From contig NZ_PVZF01000016.1 in the NCBI RefSeq assembly GCF_003002055.1, forward strand, positions 62,001 to 126,000: 64,000 nucleotides of DNA, in the 5' to 3' direction. The notes beneath the pieces were generated by a model. That model was not told where the DNA came from. It searched no databases and saw only the letters and a program-made list of their open reading frames with translations. The stretch is from Kineococcus rhizosphaerae (lineage in GTDB: Bacteria > Actinomycetota > Actinomycetes > Actinomycetales > Kineococcaceae). Shown here one piece after another: positions 34,464 through 42,857 of this stretch (positions are counted from its first letter, which is position 1; every line of letters starts with the position of its first letter). The position numbers and the translations under genes are program-made.

Positions 34464-35855
34464 TTGCAGCCTAGCCCGTCCCGTCGCCGCTACGCCGTCG
34501 TCGGTACCGGTGGCCGCTCCCAGATGTACCTGGAGGCCCTGGCCACCACCCACGCCGACGTCGGCGTCGTCTCCGCCCTCGTCGACGGCAACGAGGTGCG
34601 GATGGCGTACTACGAGGAGTTCCTCGCCGCCGCGGGGCAGGACGAACCACCGCGCCGCTACCGGCCCGAGCAGTTCGACGACCTCCTGCGCCACGACCGC
34701 CCCGACGCCGTCATCGTCACCAGCCCGGACCACACCCACGCCCGCTACGTCGTCGCCGCCCTCGACGCCGGGGTCGACGTCGTCTGCGAGAAGCCGCTGA
34801 CGATCGACGCGGAGTCGCTGCGCGCCATCGTCGAGGCCGCCCGCACCTCGACGGCGGATCTCGTCGTCACGTTCAACTACCGGTACTCCCCCCGCAACAG
34901 CGCGCTGCGGCGGGTCATCACCGACGGGCGCATCGGCGAGGTGACGTCGGTGCACTTCGAGTGGTGCCTGGACACCGTGCACGGGGCGGACTACTTCCGG
35001 CGCTGGCACCGTGAGAAGGCGAACTCCGGCGGCCTCCTGGTGCACAAGTCCACCCACCACTTCGACCTCGTGAACTGGTGGATCGACGACGCCCCCGAGA
35101 CGGTGTTCGCCCTCGGCGGTCTGCGGTTCTACGGCGCGGCCAACGCCGCGCGCCGGGGCCTGGGCCCCCGCCCGGAACTGGGCCGCGCCGCCGTGGGCCA
35201 GGGCGACCCGTTCGTCCTGGACCTGGCGGCCGACGACAAGCTGCGCCGGCTGTTCCTGGAGGGCGAGGCGCTCGACGGGTACCACCGCGACCGCGACGTC
35301 TTCACCGACGGGATCACCATCGAGGACAACCTGACCCTGGCGGTCGGCTACTCGCGCGGCGCGTCGATGGCCTACACGCTCAACGCCCACTCCCCGTGGG
35401 AGGGCTACCGGGTCGCGGTGAACGGCACCCGGGGCCGCGTCGAGCTCGAGGTCGTCGAACGCTCGCACGTGGACGCGGTGGGGCTGACCTCCGGCGGCGA
35501 CCCCGGCAAGTCGGCGCCCGTCGTCGACCCCAGCGCCACCCCGGACGACTCCGAGGCCGCGGCGCAGTCGCTGCGGCCGTGGGGTTCCCGGCTCCTGCTG
35601 CAGGAGCACTGGCAACCGCCGCAGGTCGTCCCGATCCCCGAGGGCGCCGGGTCGCACGGCGGCGGCGACGCGGTCCTGCTCGACGACGTCCTGCGCGGCG
35701 CCTCCGACGACCCGCTGCACCGGCGGGCCGGGTACCTCGACGGCGTGCGCAGCGTGCTCGTGGGCGTCGCCGGCAACGCCTCGCTGGCCTCCGGACGCGC
35801 GGTCGGGCTGGCCGAGTTCGGACTGCCGCTGCGCGCCGAGGAGGTGCCGGCGTGA
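34464..35855 (+). CDS. Gfo/Idh/MocA-family oxidoreductase
   Basis: The protein has a Rossmann domain (VVGTGGRSQMYLEAL; ITSPDHTHARYV), the family motif CEKPL, which carries the cofactor-side Lys, and a C-terminal domain with GGLLVHKSTHHFDLVNWW, including the likely catalytic His pair. It should oxidise or epimerise a sugar or sugar acid with NAD(P). A TTG at 34464, six bases after GGGAGG, is preferred and gives 463 residues; a GTG at 34431 overlapping the permease stop is the alternative but lacks a ribosome site. At over 460 residues it is longer than the usual 330-400 because of extra segments near the C terminus. Confidence 0.88.
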   Translation: MQPSPSRRRYAVVGTGGRSQMYLEALATTHADVGVVSALVDGNEVRMAYYEEFLAAAGQDEPPRRYRPEQFDDLLRHDRPDAVIVTSPDHTHARYVVAALDAGVDVVCEKPLTIDAESLRAIVEAARTSTADLVVTFNYRYSPRNSALRRVITDGRIGEVTSVHFEWCLDTVHGADYFRRWHREKANSGGLLVHKSTHHFDLVNWWIDDAPETVFALGGLRFYGAANAARRGLGPRPELGRAAVGQGDPFVLDLAADDKLRRLFLEGEALDGYHRDRDVFTDGITIEDNLTLAVGYSRGASMAYTLNAHSPWEGYRVAVNGTRGRVELEVVERSHVDAVGLTSGGDPGKSAPVVDPSATPDDSEAAAQSLRPWGSRLLLQEHWQPPQVVPIPEGAGSHGGGDAVLLDDVLRGASDDPLHRRAGYLDGVRSVLVGVAGNASLASGRAVGLAEFGLPLRAEEVPA

Positions 35856-36679
35856 GCCTGACCACCCCGGCCGCCGGGTACGACCTCGTCGTCGTGCTCG
35901 GGCAGTCGAACGCCAGCGGGACGAACACGGACGGCGACCCCGACGGCGTGGACGCGCGCGACGCCCGCGTCGGGGTCTTCGCCGCGTCCGGACCGGACGC
36001 CGGCCGGATCGTGCCCGCCCGCGAGCCGTTCTGGCCGCTGCTGGGCCACCCGCCGGGCGGCGTCGGGCCGGGCGGCCCCTTCGCCTCGCTCCTGCTGCCC
36101 ACCCTGCCCGCCGACCGCGGGGTGCTCGTGGTGCCCGCGGCCGTCGGCGGCACCGGGTTCCGCACCCACGGGACGTACCCGGGGGTCTGGAAGGTCGGTC
36201 TGGAGGTCGAGGGGACGCCGAACCTCTTCGCCCTCGCCACCGAGCACGTCCGCGCGGCCCTGGCCGCCGCCGGTCCCGGCTCCCGGGTGCGGGTCGTCCT
36301 GTGGCACCAGGGCGAGACGGACGGCGGCCAGGGCCGCGGCGAGGCCGAGTACGCCGCCGACCTCGACGAGCTCGTCACCGCGTTCCGGGCGCAGGTGCCC
36401 ACCGCCCGGGACGTCCCGTTCCTGCTGGGCGGGATGGCGCCCGAACGGCTGGCCGCGTTCCCGGACCACGCCGGGGTCGCTGCGGCGCACGCGGCCACCC
36501 CGCGGCGGCTGGCGGGCACCGCGTTCGCCCCGACCCGCGCCGGTCACGTCAACGACGTGACCACCCACCTGACGGCGGAAGGTCAGCGGCTGCTCGCCGC
36601 CGACCTGTTCGCCGCCTTCACCGCCCTCGAGGGTTCGGCCCCCTCCTCAGCTCAGCAGGCCCAGGTCCCGCAGCCCTGA
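35852..36679 (+). CDS. CE6-type carbohydrate acetylesterase (SGNH fold)
   Basis: A 275-residue esterase of the sialate-O-acetylesterase/CE6 type. The nucleophile block is VLGQSNASGT near residue 17, the second diagnostic block is LWHQGETDGGQG near 153, and a late DVTTH supplies candidate Asp/His. It should remove acetyl groups from sugars or xylo/pectic oligomers. There is no signal peptide, so it acts in the cytoplasm after import. The GTG start follows GAGGAGG and overlaps the oxidoreductase stop. The 3' end overlaps the convergent CE8-CE12 gene by 33 bases. Confidence 0.85.
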   Translation: MSLTTPAAGYDLVVVLGQSNASGTNTDGDPDGVDARDARVGVFAASGPDAGRIVPAREPFWPLLGHPPGGVGPGGPFASLLLPTLPADRGVLVVPAAVGGTGFRTHGTYPGVWKVGLEVEGTPNLFALATEHVRAALAAAGPGSRVRVVLWHQGETDGGQGRGEAEYAADLDELVTAFRAQVPTARDVPFLLGGMAPERLAAFPDHAGVAAAHAATPRRLAGTAFAPTRAGHVNDVTTHLTAEGQRLLAADLFAAFTALEGSAPSSAQQAQVPQP

Positions 36680-38203
36680 GGTGACCAGCTCCGCGACCGC
36701 GACGGCCCCCGCCCTGGACAGGTGGGTGTCGTCGCGTTCGCCGTCCGGGAACCCCGCGTGGACACCGGGGGCCAGCCACAGGAACGAGTCCTTGCTGCCC
36801 TCCTCGCCCTGCTCCTGCCACAGCCGCCGGCTGGCGACCGTCAGGTCGAACCACGCGATCCCGTCGGCGACGGCGAGCCGGCGCACGGCCTCGGGGTACC
36901 CGCCGTGGGTGGACCGGGCACGACCTCGGTCGTCGAACGACCGGCGCTCGACGGGCGTCAGGAGGACCGGGTGCGCGCCGCGGGACCGGGCCCCGACGAC
37001 CATGCGGCGCAGGTTCGCCGGGTACGTGCGGTGCACGTCGGCGAACCGCTCGTCGGGTTTCGCGTCGTTGTGGCCGAAGGCCACGAGCAGCAGGTCCCCG
37101 GGTTCGAGACGGTCCAGCGCGGCGTCGAACGCCCCCGTGGCCAGGAAGCTGCCCGAACTCGCGCCGGACACCGCGAGGTCCAGGACCTCGGCCCCGCTCA
37201 CCTCGGCGAGCACCTGGCCCCAGCCCGTGCGCGGGAACCGGTCGCCCGGGTAGGCCGAGGCGGTGGAGTCGGAGACCACGACGATGCGCCCGGTGGGTTT
37301 CGCGGGTCCGTCCCAGCCGGCGAGGAACTGCGCGGGCTCGACCGGGGAACCTTCGGGGACCGCGGGCCAGTCCGGGTTCACGGGACCCGTCCCCCCGCGC
37401 ACCCCGAACCGGGCGTCGCGCCAGTCGAAACCCCCCATCTCGGTGAACCCCTCGGCGGCGACGTGCGGACCGAACGCGCAGTCGACGAAGAACGCCTGGC
37501 CGACGGCGTCGGGTTTGCCGCCCGGGTGCCAGGGGCGGCCCAGGTGCACGCTGCCGGCGGGCAGGCCCGGACCGGTCAGGCGCACCCCGGAGAACAGCAG
37601 ACCGCGCGGGTTCTCCCGGGCCGTGGAGGGGGCGGCGACCCAGCCGGGACCGTTGCTGCGGACCTCCCCGCCCTCGATGACCGCAGTGGCACGGCCGTAC
37701 ACGAAGTCCACGTCACCCTCGACGTAGCAGTCGGTCAGGTGGACGTGGCGGACGTCGGACCAGCCCGGGGCGTCGAGCAGGAGGGTGTCCTGCCGGCCGA
37801 TCAGCCGGCACCGTTCGAGGCGGATCCTGTCTCCCAGCGTGCGGATCGCGATCGCCTGCGAGTCAGGCAGATCCGGGTCCACGCGCTTGTCGTAGGTGTT
37901 CTCGACGGTGAGGTCGAGCAGGCGCACGTCGTCGGCCGCGACGGTGAGGGTGGCGCAGTCCTGGACGTACGGCAGTCCCGTGCGGTCGCGGTCTCCCTGC
38001 CGCAGTCCGAAGGAGATGACGACGTCCTCGGCCCGGCCGGTCGAGGACCTGATCGTCAGCGGGAGTCCGCGGGGTTCGACGCGCAGGTGCTCGACGTACC
38101 GGCCGGGACGGACCACGATCTCGGTGACGTCCGGGTCGGCCAGGGCGAGCCCGATCGACGGGACGAGTTCGGCGTCGTCGCCGACGACCACGGTGGAGTT
38201 CAC
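36647..38203 (-). CDS. Pectinesterase (CE8) fused to rhamnogalacturonan acetylesterase (CE12)
   Basis: The 518-residue protein has two esterase domains. Residues 1-290 are a right-handed beta-helix pectin methylesterase with Q116 (SQAIAI), Q138-D139 (GRQDT), D166 (VDFVYG) and R223/W225 (LGRPW). Residues about 303-518 are an SGNH esterase of CE12 type with S313 (SDSTAS), the block AVSGASS, N379 in GHND and D491-H494 in DDTH. Together they would remove methyl and acetyl groups from pectic fragments. No signal peptide is visible, so it is predicted to be cytoplasmic. It diverges from the GH43 operon across a 57-base region holding a LacI-type operator. Confidence 0.92.
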   Translation of the reverse strand: MNSTVVVGDDAELVPSIGLALADPDVTEIVVRPGRYVEHLRVEPRGLPLTIRSSTGRAEDVVISFGLRQGDRDRTGLPYVQDCATLTVAADDVRLLDLTVENTYDKRVDPDLPDSQAIAIRTLGDRIRLERCRLIGRQDTLLLDAPGWSDVRHVHLTDCYVEGDVDFVYGRATAVIEGGEVRSNGPGWVAAPSTARENPRGLLFSGVRLTGPGLPAGSVHLGRPWHPGGKPDAVGQAFFVDCAFGPHVAAEGFTEMGGFDWRDARFGVRGGTGPVNPDWPAVPEGSPVEPAQFLAGWDGPAKPTGRIVVVSDSTASAYPGDRFPRTGWGQVLAEVSGAEVLDLAVSGASSGSFLATGAFDAALDRLEPGDLLLVAFGHNDAKPDERFADVHRTYPANLRRMVVGARSRGAHPVLLTPVERRSFDDRGRARSTHGGYPEAVRRLAVADGIAWFDLTVASRRLWQEQGEEGSKDSFLWLAPGVHAGFPDGERDDTHLSRAGAVAVAELVTSGLRDLGLLS

Positions 38204-38232
38204 GGGACCACTGTAGTTTCCGGAGCCCCGTG

Positions 38233-38246
38233 AGTAAACGCTTTCC
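38233..38246 (-). promoter_or_regulatory. LacI-type operator 3
   Basis: On the minus strand the site reads GGAAAGCGTTTACT. It lies in the 57-base space between the divergent CE8-CE12 and GH43 genes and could control both. It matches operator 2 at 12 of 14 positions and shares the AAGCG core with operator 1. Confidence 0.7.
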
Positions 38247-38260
38247 AGTAGGGTGTGGCC

Positions 38261-39832
38261 ATGCCCGCCAAGCCCCCGTCAACGGCAGGACCCCACGCGG
38301 TGGAACCCCCCGCGGAGCAAACCCCGACGTACCGCAACCCGGTGCTCGCCGCCGACTGGCCCGACCCGGACGCGATCCGGGTGGGCGAGGACTACTACCT
38401 GGTGACGTCGAGCTTCAACCGGTCCCCCGGCCTGCCCGTCCTGCACTCGCGGGACCTGGTGAAATGGGACCTGCTGACCCACGCCCTGCCGCGGGTCGGG
38501 CCGGGTTTCGGGTTGCCCCGGCACGGCGGCGGGGTCTGGGCCCCGGCGATCCGCCACCACGCGGGGACCTTCCACGTCGTGTTCCCCGATCCCGACCGCG
38601 GCCTCTTCGTCGTCAGCGCGACCGACCCCGCCGGCCCCTGGTCCGAACCGCGCGAACTCCTCGCCGGCCTCGGGCTCATCGACCCCTGCCCGTTCTGGGA
38701 CGACGACGGGTCGACCTGGCTGGTCCACGGGTGGGCCCGCAGCCGCAGCGGCACGAAGAACCGGTTGTCGCTCGTCCCGGTGGACGCCGCCCTCACCCGC
38801 CCCCTGGGCCCGGGCCGGACGCTGATCGACGGTGACGAGGTCCCCGGGTGCACGACCCTGGAGGGCCCCAAGCTGCACCGCCGCGGTGACGACTACCTCG
38901 TGTTCGCCCCCGCCGGCGGGGTCGCGACGGGCTGGCAGTCGGTGTTCCGCGCCTCCTCGCTGACCGGCCCGTGGGAGCACCGCGTCGTCCTGCACCAGGG
39001 GGACGGCCCGGTCAACGGACCGCACCAGGGGGCCTGGGTCGACACGCCGTCGGGCACGGACTGGTTCCTGCACTTCCAGGACACCGGCGCCGTCGGGCGG
39101 GTCGTCCACCTGCAGCCGCTGCGCTGGGGCACGGACGGTTTCCCCGTCATCGGGCGGGCGGCCGAGGGCGAGACCCGCGGCGTCCCCGTGCTGACCCACC
39201 CGAGCCCGCACGGCACCGAGCAGGGTTCCCGGCTGCCCGGGGGCAGCGACGACTTCCGCACGGGGATCGGCCCGCAGTGGCGGTGGCAGGCCGACGTCCC
39301 CGCCGACCAGGCCCGGTCGGACGACGGGGAGCTCGTGCTGCGGGGCACCGCCTGCGACACGGGGAACCTGCGCACCCTCCCGCAGGTCCTGGGCCAGCCC
39401 GTCCCGCTGCTCGCGTGCCGGTTCACGACGTCGGTGTCCCTCGCAGGGCCCGCGGGGGCGCGGGCCGGGGTCGCCGTCCTGGGTCTGGCCTACTCGTGGG
39501 CGGGGCTGCGCCGCACCGCCCACGGCGACGACGAGGTCGTCTCGGCCCGCCGCGCGCCCGACGACCAGGACGAACGGGTCGAGGTCCACGGCCGCGTGCC
39601 CGCCGGGACCCGCCTGCACGTCGAGCTCGCCGTCGGGGCGGACGCCACCACGACCACCACCCTGAGCTGGCCGGGCCGGGAACCGTTCGCGGTGCTGGAG
39701 GGCGAACCGGTCAGCGTCGGACACTGGATCGGCGCCGAGACGGCCCTGTTCGCCGCGGCGCCCCTCGGCGCTGAACCCGGCACGGCCCGTTTCGGGGCCT
39801 TCGACCGCCACCTCGCACCGGAGGACTCGTGA
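38261..39832 (+). CDS. GH43-family glycoside hydrolase (arabinosidase/xylosidase type)
   Basis: The 523-residue protein has a five-bladed propeller domain with the three GH43 acidic residues: D36/D38 in DWPDPDA, D141 in IDPCPFWD and E201 in TTLEGPK, followed by a C-terminal beta-sandwich (about 330-520) of the GH43 accessory type. It should release arabinose, xylose or galactose from oligosaccharides. It has no signal peptide. ATG at 38261 lies seven bases after AGGG and is preferred to the GTG two codons earlier. It is the first gene of a three-gene operon with DUF6807 and Gfo/Idh/MocA genes. Confidence 0.92.
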   Translation: MPAKPPSTAGPHAVEPPAEQTPTYRNPVLAADWPDPDAIRVGEDYYLVTSSFNRSPGLPVLHSRDLVKWDLLTHALPRVGPGFGLPRHGGGVWAPAIRHHAGTFHVVFPDPDRGLFVVSATDPAGPWSEPRELLAGLGLIDPCPFWDDDGSTWLVHGWARSRSGTKNRLSLVPVDAALTRPLGPGRTLIDGDEVPGCTTLEGPKLHRRGDDYLVFAPAGGVATGWQSVFRASSLTGPWEHRVVLHQGDGPVNGPHQGAWVDTPSGTDWFLHFQDTGAVGRVVHLQPLRWGTDGFPVIGRAAEGETRGVPVLTHPSPHGTEQGSRLPGGSDDFRTGIGPQWRWQADVPADQARSDDGELVLRGTACDTGNLRTLPQVLGQPVPLLACRFTTSVSLAGPAGARAGVAVLGLAYSWAGLRRTAHGDDEVVSARRAPDDQDERVEVHGRVPAGTRLHVELAVGADATTTTTLSWPGREPFAVLEGEPVSVGHWIGAETALFAAAPLGAEPGTARFGAFDRHLAPEDS

Positions 39833-40647
39833 CGACGACCCCGGCGATCGACGTGCTGGAACTGCGCACCGGGGAGGACCTCGCCCCGGAGAGTTCCCCG
39901 CGGCCGTACCTGCACCCCGTCCGCACCCTGGCCGGGACGGTCGTCACGGCCAGCGGCCCGGCCGACCACCCCCACCACCACGGGGTCTCGATGGCGGTCG
40001 CGGACCTGTCCGGGACGAGCCACTGGGGCGGGCGGACCCACGTCCGGGGCCGGGGCTCCACCCCGCTGCCCAACCACGGCCGGCAGGTCGTCGTGGACCG
40101 CCGGGACCACGAGGCGGACCCGGCGGCCGGCCCGGACCTGACGGTCGAGTGGTCCGACGCCGCAGGGGTCCGCCAGGGCCGGGAGGAACGTCGCGTGCGG
40201 GTCCGGCCGCACCCCGCCGGCTGGGTGCTGTCGTGGTCCACGCTCCTGGTCCCCGACCACGACCTGTCGGTGGGTTCCCCGGCGACGAACGGCCGCCCGG
40301 GCGCGTTCTACGGCGGGTGGTTCTGGCGCACGCCGTTCCCGGCCGCACGGGTCTGCACCGCCGACGGGGCCGGGACCGACCGCGCGCACGGGTCCTCGTC
40401 CCCGTGGTTGCTGCTGAGCGCGCCGGGGGCCTCGCTCCTCGCCGTCCAGCGCGGCCCGGCGCGCCCCTGGTTCGTCCGCACCGAGGGGTACGTCGGTTTC
40501 GGCCCGGCGCTGGCCGTGACGGAACGCCTGCCCGTGACACCGGACCGGCCCCTGGTCCAGGAGATCGACGTCCTCGTCAGCGACGATGTCCTCGACGACC
40601 CGCGGGCGGCCTCGCTCGCGGCCGAACTCCTGGAGGTGCAGGCATGA
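39829..40647 (+). CDS. Stand-alone DUF6807 (PmoA-like) protein
   Basis: A 272-residue protein that is wholly a DUF6807/PmoA-type domain, with RPYLHPVRTLAG, DHPHHHG (46-52) and SHWGGRTHVRG. The clustered histidines suggest a metal or catalytic site. Members often lie beside Gfo/Idh/MocA oxidoreductases and glycoside hydrolases, as here, but their reaction is unknown to me. The same domain is fused to the LacI regulator at 23722, with changes in the histidine motif. The GTG start overlaps the GH43 stop and has a GGAGG site. Confidence 0.88.
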   Translation: MTTTPAIDVLELRTGEDLAPESSPRPYLHPVRTLAGTVVTASGPADHPHHHGVSMAVADLSGTSHWGGRTHVRGRGSTPLPNHGRQVVVDRRDHEADPAAGPDLTVEWSDAAGVRQGREERRVRVRPHPAGWVLSWSTLLVPDHDLSVGSPATNGRPGAFYGGWFWRTPFPAARVCTADGAGTDRAHGSSSPWLLLSAPGASLLAVQRGPARPWFVRTEGYVGFGPALAVTERLPVTPDRPLVQEIDVLVSDDVLDDPRAASLAAELLEVQA

Positions 40648-41783
40648 CGATCACCCCGGTCCCCCGCGTCGCGCTCGTGGGCGTGCACGGCTACGGCGCC
40701 AACCACCTCGACCGCCTCGTGACCCGGCACCGCCGGGGCGAGGTCGACCTGGTGGCGCTGGCCGATCCCGCGCCGCTGGCCGAACCCCTCGACGGCGTCC
40801 CGCAGTTCGACGCCCTCGACGACGTCCTCGCGGTCCAGGCACCCGACGTCGTCGTCGTGAGCACCCCGCTGCACACGCACGCCGACCTCGCCTCCCGGGC
40901 TCTGCGCGCCGGCGCGCACGTCCTCGTGGAGAAGCCCGCCACCGCCGACCTGCCCTCCTTCGAGGCGTTGCTGGCCCTGGCCGCCGAGCGGGAACGCTGG
41001 GTTCAGGTCGGTTTCCAGAGCCTGGGATCGGCTGCGCTGCAGCACGTCCGCCGCAGGGTGGCCGAGGGCCGGATCGGTGAGGTCACGGGGTACTCGGCCG
41101 CGGGGTGCTGGCTGCGGACCCGCGCCTACTACGACCGGGCCCCGTGGGCGGGGCGGCGCCGGCTCGCGGGCCGCGTCGTCGCGGACGGCGCGCTGACGAA
41201 CCCGCTGGCCCACGCCGTGGCGACCGTCCTGGCGGTCGCCGGCGCCCAGCGCCTGGAGGACGTGACGGGCGTCGAGACGGACCTGTTCCACGTCAACGAC
41301 ATCGAGGCCGACGACACGTCGGTGGCCCGGGCCCGGCTGGTCTCCGGCCACGAGGTCGTCGTGGCCGTCACCCTGGCCGCCACCGACGTCGGGGAACCCT
41401 TCGTGACGGTCACCGGGACGGGCGGCACGATCCGGCTGCACTACGCCGCCGACGTGGTGGTCGAGGAGGTCCCGGGCCGGCCTCCCCTGGTCACGCGGCA
41501 CCAGCGGACCGACCTCGTCGACGACCTCCTGCGGGCCGTGCGGACCGGCGAGCGCCCGCTGTCCCCGATCGAGGACGCCGGGGGGTTCGCCCGGGTGCAG
41601 GACGCCGTCGTGAACGCCCCGGCCCCGCGGCGGATCGACCCGCGGTTCCTGCGGCGGGTGGAGTTCGGCGACGGCGACGTCGGGTTGCAGCTGCCCGGGG
41701 TCGAGGAGGCCGTCCAGCGCGCGGTGACGGAGGGGAAGACGTTCACGGAACTCGGGCTGGAGTGGGCGGTCACGGCCCGGTGA
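40644..41783 (+). CDS. Gfo/Idh/MocA-family oxidoreductase
   Basis: The 379-residue protein has the Rossmann segment ALVGVHGYGANHLDRL, a VVVVSTPLHTHADLA stretch, the EKPAT motif with the cofactor Lys, and a C-terminal domain with GALTNPLAHAVATVL, which holds the likely catalytic His. ATG at 40644 overlaps the DUF6807 stop (ATGA) and has TGGAGG upstream. Pairing with DUF6807 suggests consecutive or partnered steps on a sugar. It is clearly different from the oxidoreductase at 34464. Confidence 0.9.
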   Translation: MTITPVPRVALVGVHGYGANHLDRLVTRHRRGEVDLVALADPAPLAEPLDGVPQFDALDDVLAVQAPDVVVVSTPLHTHADLASRALRAGAHVLVEKPATADLPSFEALLALAAERERWVQVGFQSLGSAALQHVRRRVAEGRIGEVTGYSAAGCWLRTRAYYDRAPWAGRRRLAGRVVADGALTNPLAHAVATVLAVAGAQRLEDVTGVETDLFHVNDIEADDTSVARARLVSGHEVVVAVTLAATDVGEPFVTVTGTGGTIRLHYAADVVVEEVPGRPPLVTRHQRTDLVDDLLRAVRTGERPLSPIEDAGGFARVQDAVVNAPAPRRIDPRFLRRVEFGDGDVGLQLPGVEEAVQRAVTEGKTFTELGLEWAVTAR

Positions 41784-41800
41784 GCCGGGGCCGGACGCGA

Positions 41801-41834
41801 CGGAACCCACCACCCGGGCGGGCGGTGGGTTCCG
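41801..41834. terminator. Bidirectional hairpin terminator
   Basis: CGGAACCCACC (41801-41811), a 12-base GC loop, and GGTGGGTTCCG (41824-41834) form an 11-base perfect stem between the convergent oxidoreductase and DUF3618 genes. Confidence 0.8.
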
Positions 41835-41853
41835 GTCGTGCGCGGGGTACCGG

Positions 41854-42444
41854 TCAGCGACCCGCGGTGTCCTTGACGTCCTGAGCCGCCTGGGTCCCGT
41901 GGTCCTTGACGGTTCCGGCGGCGTCGCGCGCGTCGTCCTGCACCGTCGCCGCCGCGCCCTGGGCGGTCTCCTTGACCGACGCGGCCGCGTCCTTGGCGTG
42001 CTCACCCAGGGAGGAGCCGATGTCGGACGTCGTGGCCTTGGCCTCCTTGAGCAGCGGGGAGTCCTTCACCTTCTCGACGAGGGACCCGGCAGCCTCGGTC
42101 TCCTTGTCGGAGGCGGGCAGCAGCGAGGAGATGAGCCACCCCGCGCCGAAGGCGATCAGCCCGGCGGCCAACGGGTTGCCCTGCGCCTTGCGGCGCACGG
42201 CGGCCTTCCCGTCAGCGGCGCCTCCCCGGGCGTCCCCGGCCGCGTCGCGCACGGAGTCGGCCGCGTCGTGGGCCGAACCGAACACGCGGTCCTTGACGCC
42301 CGTCACGCTCGCCTTGGCCTTGTCGACCTGGCGCTGGGCGATGTTCGAGGGGGCCAGGCGGTCGCTCAGCGCGTCGAGGTCGGACGACAGCTGGCTGCGC
42401 GTCCCCTCGATGTCGTGCCTCAGCTGTTCCGGTTCTTCAGCCAC
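41854..42444 (-). CDS. DUF3618-domain protein
   Basis: A 196-residue protein with the DUF3618 start (EPEQLRHDIEGTRSQLSSDLDAL), one hydrophobic segment in the middle (NPLAAGLIAFGAGWLISSLL), and long Ala/Lys/Asp-rich amphipathic repeats on both sides, like LEA or coiled-coil stress proteins. It is the last gene of the envelope cluster, overlapping the holin-like gene by 25 bases; its GTG has AGGAGG upstream. Role unknown; membrane association is likely. Confidence 0.88.
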   Translation of the reverse strand: MAEEPEQLRHDIEGTRSQLSSDLDALSDRLAPSNIAQRQVDKAKASVTGVKDRVFGSAHDAADSVRDAAGDARGGAADGKAAVRRKAQGNPLAAGLIAFGAGWLISSLLPASDKETEAAGSLVEKVKDSPLLKEAKATTSDIGSSLGEHAKDAAASVKETAQGAAATVQDDARDAAGTVKDHGTQAAQDVKDTAGR

Positions 42445-42857
42445 TGCGCATCCTCCTTCAAGCTCTTCTGGGTCTCTTCCAGGGGCGGCGGGATCTTCTT
42501 CAGTTCAGCGCGGCCGCGGGAGGCCAGGATCGCCGCGACCACCGCCCAGACGACCGTCACGATGAGCGCGGACCAGCCGTACCCGATGAGACGGCCGAGG
42601 ACGATGACCACGAGCGCGCTCAGGGAGATGAGGAACAGGTGCCCTGCGACACCGGCCCCGGCCAGCATCCCCGCACCCTTGCCGGCGACCTTCGCGTCGC
42701 GGGTCGCCTCGGCCCGGGCCAGGGTGATCTCCTGGCGCACCAGCGTGGAGAACTCCCCGGTGATGCTGCCGACGATCTCCCCGATGGACCGGTCGTCGGC
42801 CGTTCCGCCGTGGGGCGCCCCGCTGGGCGGGGGTACGGCGGTCGCCCCGCCGGTCAC
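42420..42857 (-). CDS. Phage holin family (Holin-X-like) membrane protein
   Basis: The 145-residue protein has the actinobacterial holin-X signature: an N-terminal amphipathic part (IGEIVGSITGEFSTLVRQEITLARAEA), two transmembrane helices (GAGVAGHLFLISLSALVVIV; WSALIVTVVWAVVAAILA) and a charged C terminus. In actinobacteria these genes commonly occur with DUF3618 genes outside prophages. No phage genes are nearby. The start overlaps the upstream gene by GTGA. Confidence 0.88.
   Translation of the reverse strand: MTGGATAVPPPSGAPHGGTADDRSIGEIVGSITGEFSTLVRQEITLARAEATRDAKVAGKGAGMLAGAGVAGHLFLISLSALVVIVLGRLIGYGWSALIVTVVWAVVAAILASRGRAELKKIPPPLEETQKSLKEDAQWLKNRNS

Noticed and set aside
42420-42857. 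Holin-like gene as evidence for a prophage
   Set aside because: No phage structural, lysis or integrase genes are nearby; this holin-X-like family is common beside DUF3618 genes in actinobacterial chromosomes.
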